A stretch of 64,000 nt of DNA, taken from Blakeslea trispora. Its lineage: Eukaryota; Mucoromycota; Mucoromycetes; Mucorales; Choanephoraceae. Positions within the stretch are counted from its first letter, which is position 1. The number at the start of each line of letters is the position of its first letter. A program made the position numbers and the translations under genes. This document shows positions 56,865 through 64,000 of the stretch, in pieces. The stretch spans positions 1-64,000 of the forward strand of contig JAIWNE010000068.1 in NCBI GenBank assembly GCA_025331445.1, given 5' to 3'. Under the pieces are notes generated by a model. That model was given only the letters and a program-made list of their open reading frames with translations, searched no databases and was not told the DNA's origin.

Positions 56865-59800
56865 TCATTTTTCATGCTGACGATGATGTTGTTGTTGGTA
56901 ACGATGGTAGGTATTTTTAGATTGAGACGTCGATAAGTTGGCTATACTGTTAGGAGTATAGTTAGTGGTTGAAGGAGAGTCTGTGGCGGTAGCAGCAACA
57001 GCAGCAGCAGCAGCAGCGGCAGCATAAAAGTTAGCTATCATAGCAGCGGTTTGGTCATCGTTTGGATTCATATGATCTTCGTTGGGGTTATTGGGTACCA
57101 TGTATTTTGCCTGCAAAGCAGCTGCTAGGCTAGAATTGATCGAGAATTGACGAGGCAAAGTGACACCAAGACTAGCACCGGGAGCAGAGTCAACCAGAAC
57201 CATGTTGATCTCTTCCATCAACCGCTTATATCCCTGAGCATGTTGGAACTTCAATTTGATCAGGAAATGCCTTGTTCGCTCAGCAATACGTTGCCTTTCG
57301 CGCAGCTCTATATACGAGCTAGAAAGGATTTTTTGAACCAAGCTGACTCCATAGACTGTATCACCAAGTACTTTGTCAATTAAGGTAGGAACTTCATTTG
57401 GATTGTTGCTTGAGAAGAACAGAGCATCCAAAATTAAAGTGCGCGCTTCAGGTTCTTGACGTTGATTGACCAGCTTGAGGATAGTAAGTGAAGCGAGTTT
57501 ATGGGTGCATAGATTGGATAAGTGAGGCAAGAGTCGAGGAGCAAGGGCTCGATATCGACCAGGAATACCTGAAGTGTCCAATAGCCAGATTAATAAAAGT
57601 GCTCCATTCGCATTCGTGGCTAAAAGCAAGGCATGTTGTACGAGTGAAGCAGCAACATATTTCTGTTAGAATAATATATACCAAAGAGGAATAAAGGTCA
57701 GGTTAGTGAAATCCCAGAAAAGAGAAATGTATGTGCGCTTTCCAAACCTGTTGTCTTTTTGTCACATGAGGACTTTCAAGTGTGGCTCGAACTGCTCGTG
57801 CACCAAAACGACCTTGAGCAACATCCCAACATTTATCAACGATGGCATCAAAAATGAATTGATTGCGTTTAGCTCCAAGACCCAAACAACACTGAACCAC
57901 ATAATTGCCAAATTGATCTAGTAGCAACGCAGGCACATAAGGCTTAATATGATCACATATAAGTGCAATTTGAGATGGCAACTTGGCTGTATCAATAATC
58001 TTTTGAGCAGCCCAAGTTCCATTCTTGTGTACACCTATCGATGCCAGGTAAGGCGCTACAGCTTCTAGCATCATGGACTTGGTCATCTCAGAACACCTTT
58101 CAAATAGGCGCTGAATCACTGTGTTGCCGATATAATCTATAGAATAACCATTTGATTTTAAGCATTACCTGTCAAGCATTCAAATCAGTTTGTTGTTCGC
58201 AACCTACCACTACAAAGCTCGACAATTTCACCAACACATTCAATTGCTATTGCTTCCAGTTCTTTTGTACTTATGCTGCCACTATCCAATCGTTTGCGAA
58301 TATCTCGAAGACGAGAAATGTCTACTTTTCTTGATTGACCAAGCTCGGGTGCAGCAGGAATATCTCGGAAATACTTTTGGGGCATATGAAGAGCTAACAA
58401 TGTGCAAGTAGGTAAACCAGACGAATTTCGGATATTCCAGACAAATTTACTCACCATCAAAAATTGGGCCATCTGAACCATCCTCACCAAATTCTTGCAT
58501 AATCATTTTACGCTCTGTCACAACAGCCGAAATCACATTGGAACTGGCACCCATCATCTCTAGCATATACATCATCACTTGTTGTTGGCTCTGTTGTTGT
58601 TGTTGTTGTTGTGTGCGTTCCTCTGTGTTTTTTGAAGGAGTCCATGTTTGTGACACCTTATTGTGTGACAACACTTGTTGAACTGGCGATGAAGATTTCT
58701 GAGATTGTGCAGGATAAGCCGCTGATGGAGCACTGTCTGTCACACCTGCCAATCCACCAATTGCTGCATTGTTTGATTTTGCCAGCGCCGGAACCTTGGC
58801 AAAGCCAATCTTGACTGCACCTGTGTTTCTTCCCATAATCTCTTGATTGTGTAATGCTCGTCTGGCTTTAACAGCATCTTCTTGATGATGGAAGTTGATG
58901 AACCCGCAGTTTTTATTAGTCAAAACTCTAACTGACTCAATTGCGCCATATTTAGAAAAAACTCTGTTTAAAGCTGCTTGTGTTGTGTTGGCTGGAATAT
59001 TACCGATCCCTATGATGCGCCAGAGTCAGAGTGATTGTTTCTAGACAAAAACTTGATTATTACGACTTACATAATGCTCTTGTTGGTCCATGTGTGCTTT
59101 CATTAGTAGGAATTGCACTTGATGTGGTAGGCGAGGAAGTCACAGAGTTTGGCTCTAGTCTACCAAAGCCAATCTTCACATTCTCCATCAACAGTTGGTT
59201 GCTGATACAGGCGTCATGAGCCTTTATGGCCTCTTCGATACTAGAGAAATTGACAAATGCACACTCACGATCTGGGAATACACGAATGCTCTCAATCATA
59301 CCATATTTAGAAAAAACCGCACTTAGTTCGTTTGCTGTCTGGTTTGTGATTTCGAGATGTCCAAGCCATAAGGATCGAGTAGGTATCATATCATCTGTTA
59401 CATCTGGCAAGGCAGTGTTATTATTTACGAGTTGTTCATAAGAAGGTGCTGGATTTTCATTGAATGCAAATGTATCCTAAACAAAGATTTTCTTTTAAAT
59501 AAATTTTTTTTTTCTTGTACAAAAAAAAAAGATAGATGAATGATAGGTTACCCCTGTCCAACCACCTGAATGATCAGTGTTCTGTATGTCTTCATTCATC
59601 CGAGTACTATACAAATCCGTTCCTATCTTTCTTTGTCGATGGCGCATTTCTAATATATCAGTACTACTGTTGGATGACCGAAGTGAAGGTCGATTTGACT
59701 GCTGCGATGGATGTTTAATATTGGGTAAACCCCACATGTCTTCAGAAAACAATGATAGTTGCTGATTCTGTTGATCTACTGCACTCATTGCGCGCGGTCT

Positions 59801-60512
59801 ATTTTGGTGAGAAAGACGAAAGTTGGCTGCTGAAGAACGGAGGTCCTCCGGTCTAAAATAGGACAAATGTTCAGGCTGTTTGAAATGAAGCTGATGCTCG
59901 GGTAATGTTTGAGAAGTATAAGAAGGATTGCTATGAGCATGGTTAGATTGATGTAGGGCTCTTTCCGGAATATTTGCTTGCTGGTGCTCATCTAGACCAA
60001 ACGAGGCAAAACTGTTTGCTATTGAATCTGCATTGTTTCCCCTAAAAAGCTGGTCTGCGGTAGGTGTAGGTGGACTCTGAGGTATCCAGGTAGAGTGTTG
60101 AGCTTCTGCATTATTAAGAGAATAGTGAGGCCGTGTCATTGGATCTAAGATGAAGCTGCGATCTATCAATGGAGTATTGTAAGAAAAAGGACTGGACTGT
60201 GTTGGCATAGTTTCGGCACGAGGTCTGCGCAAGTGTGATATCAAGTATAAGTTGTCGCACTCCTCTTGTTGCTGATTTTTTTTGTGATTTAATTTGTTAC
60301 TAAATAAATAAAAGAGGACGTGTCAAAAAGATGAAATTGCATAATTTTTTGTTTCTTTTTAGTTGGCAAAAAAAAAAATAAGGCACAAAAAAGGAAAAAA
60401 AATACTACCTGGAGGCATTTGCATTAGTGGCGCCTTTTTGCTCTATCAAACTGTTGCTAGTTGAAGGTGAAGAAGCAAGCGATGAAGGCGATCTTATTCC
60501 TGAAGTCGTCAT
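56865..60512 (-). CDS. Pumilio-family RNA-binding protein with two RRMs (JSN1/PUF2-like)
   Basis: Seven exons (60512-60409, 60299-59552, 59476-59071, 59009-58455, 58393-58208, 58136-57748, 57662-56865) give 1061 residues. A disordered Ser/Gln/Asn-rich N terminus is followed by RRM1 (SLWLGHLEI...CAFVNF, about 317-390) and RRM2 (LWIGNIPANTTQAALNRVF...NCGFINF, about 420-495), then a Gln-rich linker. From about residue 604 come Pumilio helical repeats (DYIGNTVIQRLFERC, HKNGTWAAQKIID, FGNYVVQCCLG, GRFGARAVRATLE, KYVAASLVQHALLLATNANGALLLIW described by position). The two-RRM-plus-PUF layout is that of yeast Jsn1/Puf2 proteins, which repress or localise mRNAs. The tail has an Ala run. The donor of intron 6 (GTTTGG) is weak, but the splice restores repeat continuity. 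Confidence 0.9.
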
Positions 60513-61876
60513 GCCGGAAGAGAGGTTGAATAAGCTTTGGTTTCTCCTCCACTCTTAAATATTTGATATAAATGTAAATTTTTCGAGAAATCAATAACAA
60601 GGATGAAATTAGAGAAGAAGAAAAAAAAGGAAAGAAAGAGAGAAAGAAAGAAAGAGAGAGAGAAAAAAAAAAAAAGAAAAAAAAACCACTACACTTACAT
60701 TACACAAGAAGTGCAGAAAGTTAATTTTTTTTTTGTGTGTGTGTGTTGGTGTATGTATACAATCGTGTCTGTCTATTTTTTTTTTTTTTGCATATGCATA
60801 TCTATGCATTTTCGATATTTTCATCCTATTGCTTCACCAGGAAAGTAGCATAAGCATTCAAGATAAATCAATTTATGGCTTCAAGGTCTGCCTGAATATT
60901 GTGTCAAAATGATTGCCTTCTCGAAGATTGAATGAGCCAATTTGTTTGAACAAAGCTGATCAGGGTCCAAGTTGAGTTGGCTGTCTGGATTTAAATCCTC
61001 ATTATTATGATCACAGTAACCTTTAAAGGTGCAGTTTTAGTTCAAGAGATAGATACAAACACTAAAACTGTTTTAGTAACAAAACAATACTCAAATGCTG
61101 ATGTCTAGTTGAGTGATTTTTTTTCTTTTTTGGATTTGAGTGTATACATTATTTCTCGGGTTTGTTTTTGTTTGTCTGATTGGCTAAATCTGATTATCGG
61201 CTTCACAAAATACGCATTTCGAATATTCAGGTAGAAGAGACATTAGTGAGGCCAGTTCTCTTATTCTGTTCCAGGAACATTGTACCTCTTCTATTTGAAT
61301 GTAATCATCTGTAGGAATATACCTATTTCATCTTATCAATCAACGCACACTTTGTTAAAAAAAAACTCGATTTTTCCTAGTATTGCTCTCCTCGCAATGA
61401 ACATGGTTTATGTGAAATTACAACCTTTTGGTTCAAGTATCTATATGATCGGTGCCTAACTGTAATATACTTGATAAAACTATTTAACCTATTGATTTGT
61501 TTCGAGAAGTCTACAAACGATATAATAATATTGTAATCACAAGTTTTGTACCTAATTGAGTCTTTAGGAGTCAACTTATATTTGATTGCCAAAAGACAAA
61601 GAGCAAAGCTATAATGACAATGAAGACTCTTCGGTTAAACTTTGTCCGGGATCATCGGATCACAAGTAGAAGATAAAATTGGAGTTTTTTTTTCTGTAGG
61701 CAGCATATTATTTCATGCTAAACTTCATCGAACTGACAAATTCAGCTTCAGCAAGTCAGCGGATTGGAAGGCAAAACCACTATAATTTTTCTCTTGGAAA
61801 AGGATTGAGGCTTTCTCTTTTTTTTCTTCTTCTTGTTCTCTCGTTGCTTTCTTTATTTTCACACAAATTTGAATAG
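60513..61876. other. Intergenic region between Pumilio and Yippee genes
   Basis: About 1.36 kb between divergent genes, with a purine-rich tract (GAAA/GAGA, 60620-60690) and T-rich runs. Low-complexity open frames on both strands are rejected. No other feature. Confidence 0.5.
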
Positions 61877-62476
61877 ATGGGGCTTTCTTATCGTGCTTAT
61901 TTTGAAGGATCTTGTGAGATTTATGGGTGCACCAAGTGCAAGACACATTTGGCCACATCGGATGCTATCTTATCAACAGTAGGTAATCTTCAGTTTAGAC
62001 AAAGAGAACTTGCACAAATTTATCGCTATAATCTCTTACCTATTTCATACGAAAGGATTTTCGTGGCCAGTATGGACAAGCATACTTTTTCTCCAAAGTG
62101 TATAGTTTCTCCCTCACTCTCTCTCTCTCTTTTTGTTCGTTTGCCAATATTAAATTACTTTTTCTTTGTAGGGTGAATGTAACCTGTGGTAAAGAAGAAG
62201 ACCGACAAATGGTGACAGGATTATACCAAGTGCGAGATATCTCATGCGTGCACTGCTCTAAGTTACTTGGATGGACTTATGTTTGTTCAGCCTTTTTTTT
62301 TAGAACTGGCTTCATTTCATAATATCCAATTCACCTCAAACTGACCTTTCTCTTCTTCTTAGGTCAAAGCTTATGACAGTGAAAACACATATAAAGAAGG
62401 CAAATTTGTCTTGGAGTACGAACACCTAGCGAATCTATCAGCCAAATCCTACATTGACCATGTTGAATATATCTAA
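61877..62476 (+). CDS. Yippee-like zinc-binding protein
   Basis: Four exons (61877-61978, 62056-62099, 62172-62280, 62363-62476) give 122 residues, exactly the family size. The Yippee zinc motifs are present: YGCTKCKTHLA near residue 17 and ISCVHCSKLLGW near residue 70. The joined middle region DFRGQYGQAYFFSKVVNVTCGKEED matches the family core after two splices; the donor AAAGT|GTATAG was chosen because only it gives KVVNV. The end KEGKFVLEYEHL is conserved too. Yippee/Moh1 proteins are found in most eukaryotes; yeast Moh1 is linked to the GID ubiquitin ligase. Exact function is not known. Confidence 0.95.
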
Positions 62477-63262
62477 TGTGACGACATTTTAAACAGTCTT
62501 GCTTTATCTATACATCTTTCATTCTACACGGCTCACATCCACATTCAATATACACACCTATCTCCCATTCATGCTCCATCAACATTCATAATAGCTTCAT
62601 CTCTAAATAAATTGTCATATCTCCGGAAACCGTCGAAAAAAAGAAAAAAGGTTCCAACTGAAAATGTGAAACAAAAGATAGTTTAGCTAAAGTATGCAAA
62701 GACTTTACTTACTTATCAGACAGTGTTGTTCTATCAGATTTATTCTATACATACTTGTTGCAGCTATGTTATATGTATAAGTGATGGTTGAATATATATA
62801 TCAATGCCAGCCCTACAAAGCACAAAGTCTTTTTTTTTTTTCTCTTTCTTGCCATCGATAGGCAACTTGCATAAACTTATGGTACAAACTGCCTAAACTA
62901 TGTCTTCTTTCGAAAAAAGTACCAAACATTGCATGGCTAGTCAAAGTTACAAGCAATTAAGTTTTTCTTGTTTCTTGATAATTTTGACACTCCAAGTAAG
63001 TCAACTGCTCAATGAATACGTAGCTGATAAGTGCATGGCTTACCTTTTAAAGGTAAAAAGGTTTCTTTGAGATACATGAATGCTATGAAGGCAACTAATT
63101 TCTGAAAGACCTATAGATGTTAACATTCTTTATATCATGCTAATTAGACTACAGACTCTCTTTGCAAATACAGATTATTTTAAAACGCGAGTTTCAGGAC
63201 TACCAAGTCTGCCATAAAAGCTTCAATAGATATACGATTATCAACTAATTGACTAACACTTG
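62477..63262. other. Intergenic region before the repeat-flanked transposase gene
   Basis: About 790 bp, AT-rich, with T-runs. It holds the Yippee 3' flank. No gene or RNA was seen. The left end of the mobile element that follows may lie in here but no boundary was recognised. Confidence 0.5.
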
Positions 63263-63435
63263 GTCCACTCACTTCGTCCACTCTTTACGTACACCCCATC
63301 ATATTTTTGTCCACTCCTTACGTACACCCCACTCAAATTTCCTTGACATGATAGTAGTTATTACTCACCCCCCAATTTTTTGTCCACTCTGTGTACAAGT
63401 TTCCAAAAAAAAAGAAAAAAGTAATTTGTCCACTC
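63263..63435. repeat. Cluster of GTCCACTC repeats upstream of the transposase gene
   Basis: Five copies of GTCCACTC occur in 173 bp (63263, 63276, 63309, 63382, 63428). Copies two and three are part of a 33-bp direct repeat that also carries TTACGTACACCCCA (63285-63298 and 63318-63331). All copies are in the same orientation. Such subterminal short-repeat arrays are common transposase binding sites in large DNA transposons. The link to the adjacent gene is inferred from position. Confidence 0.8.
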
Positions 63436-63519
63436 CATTTCCGCAGTTTTTATTCAATAAACTTTTTTTCGACAGCGATTGTCAACAAAAAACCTTTTTC
63501 TTTTGTTTATAATATAAAA

Positions 63520-64000
63520 ATGTACCAAGAAGCTGCACCTTATCTAGCAATGTTTGAAAAGATTGTAAAGACAAGCTACAGTACCAAAGAAGATCTACGC
63601 AATGACATCCGTCTGCTTGGAAAAGAGCATAATGTTATTATGAGTATTAAGTCATCCAAGCCTACTTGTATCTATTACATTTGTAAGCATGGTGGGCACA
63701 AGCGGGTTAGATCAGACCGTGGCCAAACAACCAATGGAAGGAAAAGTAAGAAGATGTTATGTGATGCTTTTATTCAATTCAATTATGATGAAGTCCGCGA
63801 GGATTGGACAGCTAGCCGTCATCATGGTCTTCATAACCATTCGATTCCAGGAAACCCAGCAGCTTACAGCATTAACAGAAAGATGTCTGCAGAACTTGAA
63901 GAGGAAGTATTCGCTGATTTTAAGTCTGGATTGACTGCAAATGTTATTTATCATGCTTTGAAGTCACGAAAGATTTTCAACATCACTAAAAATGATCTTG
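63520..64000 (+). CDS. Mutator/FAR1-like transposase, N-terminal part
   Basis: An open frame from ATG 63520 to the window edge, 160 codons without a stop. It begins MYQEAAPYLAMFEKIV. A FAR1/MULE-type zinc-binding segment follows: CIYYICKHGGHKRVRSDRG (two Cys), KKMLCDAFIQF (third Cys) and SRHHGLHNHSI (His pair). This C...C...C...HxH layout is the N-terminal DNA-binding domain of Mutator-like transposases and FAR1-derived proteins. The following part (LKSRKIFNITKNDL) starts the linker before the expected DDE core, which lies outside the window. The frame has no intron, unlike the host genes. Intactness beyond the edge cannot be judged. Confidence 0.7.
   Translation, partial: MYQEAAPYLAMFEKIVKTSYSTKEDLRNDIRLLGKEHNVIMSIKSSKPTCIYYICKHGGHKRVRSDRGQTTNGRKSKKMLCDAFIQFNYDEVREDWTASRHHGLHNHSIPGNPAAYSINRKMSAELEEEVFADFKSGLTANVIYHALKSRKIFNITKNDL

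Noticed and set aside
60603..60848. Lys/Glu/Arg-rich plus frame and its antisense
   Set aside because: Translation of GAAA/GAGA repeats; not protein-like.

Overview
The window looks like nuclear DNA of an early-diverging filamentous fungus, most likely Mucoromycota (Mucorales-like). It is AT-rich, with many short introns (about 49-117 nt, GT...AG). It carries the fungal translation factor EF-3, three fungal-type transcription factors, a Pumilio protein with two RRMs and a four-RRM Nrd1/MRN1-type protein. Coordinates below come from hand splicing: I chose donor/acceptor pairs that keep the frame and restore family motifs. They need transcript confirmation. No rRNA, convincing tRNA or CRISPR was seen.

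Layout. 0-9 kb: 3' part of a DDHD phospholipase, a Zn2Cys6 regulator, a Rab5-type GTPase, a PEBP protein and a bHLH regulator. 10-19 kb: four-RRM RNA-binding protein, an IML2/TTC39-like protein, an MFS sugar transporter with a problematic exon junction, and a SAM methyltransferase. 20.4-21.8 kb: a complete Tc1/mariner element with an intact transposase. 22.8-31.7 kb: epsin, a CBM21 phosphatase-targeting subunit, NOP53, a small unknown protein and a LEA2-like membrane protein. 32.8-33.4 kb: a decayed transposase. 33.9-42.2 kb: S9 peptidase, oligosaccharyltransferase STT3 and a CLASP microtubule protein. 44-50.7 kb: a small mitochondrial-type protein of unknown function, EF-3 and a secreted double-psi beta-barrel protein. 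52.5-62.5 kb: RNF216-like RBR ubiquitin ligase, a bZIP regulator, a JSN1/PUF2-like Pumilio protein and a Yippee protein. The right edge holds the 5' end of a Mutator-like transposase gene, preceded by a cluster of short repeats.

The genes are mostly unlinked housekeeping functions: vesicle traffic (Rab5, epsin), translation and ribosome assembly (EF-3, NOP53), N-glycosylation (STT3), microtubules (CLASP), RNA regulation (two RNA-binding proteins) and glycogen/carbon metabolism (CBM21 subunit, sugar transporter). Several neighbours are tail-to-tail with very short gaps (1059/1137, 18020/18043, 27707/27797, 35902/36026). I saw no biosynthetic cluster or defence system. The most interesting items are the two transposon loci, the unresolved transporter junction, in-frame stop-free introns (especially in the RBR ligase), a putative 8-nt exon in epsin, and a few lineage-specific small genes.
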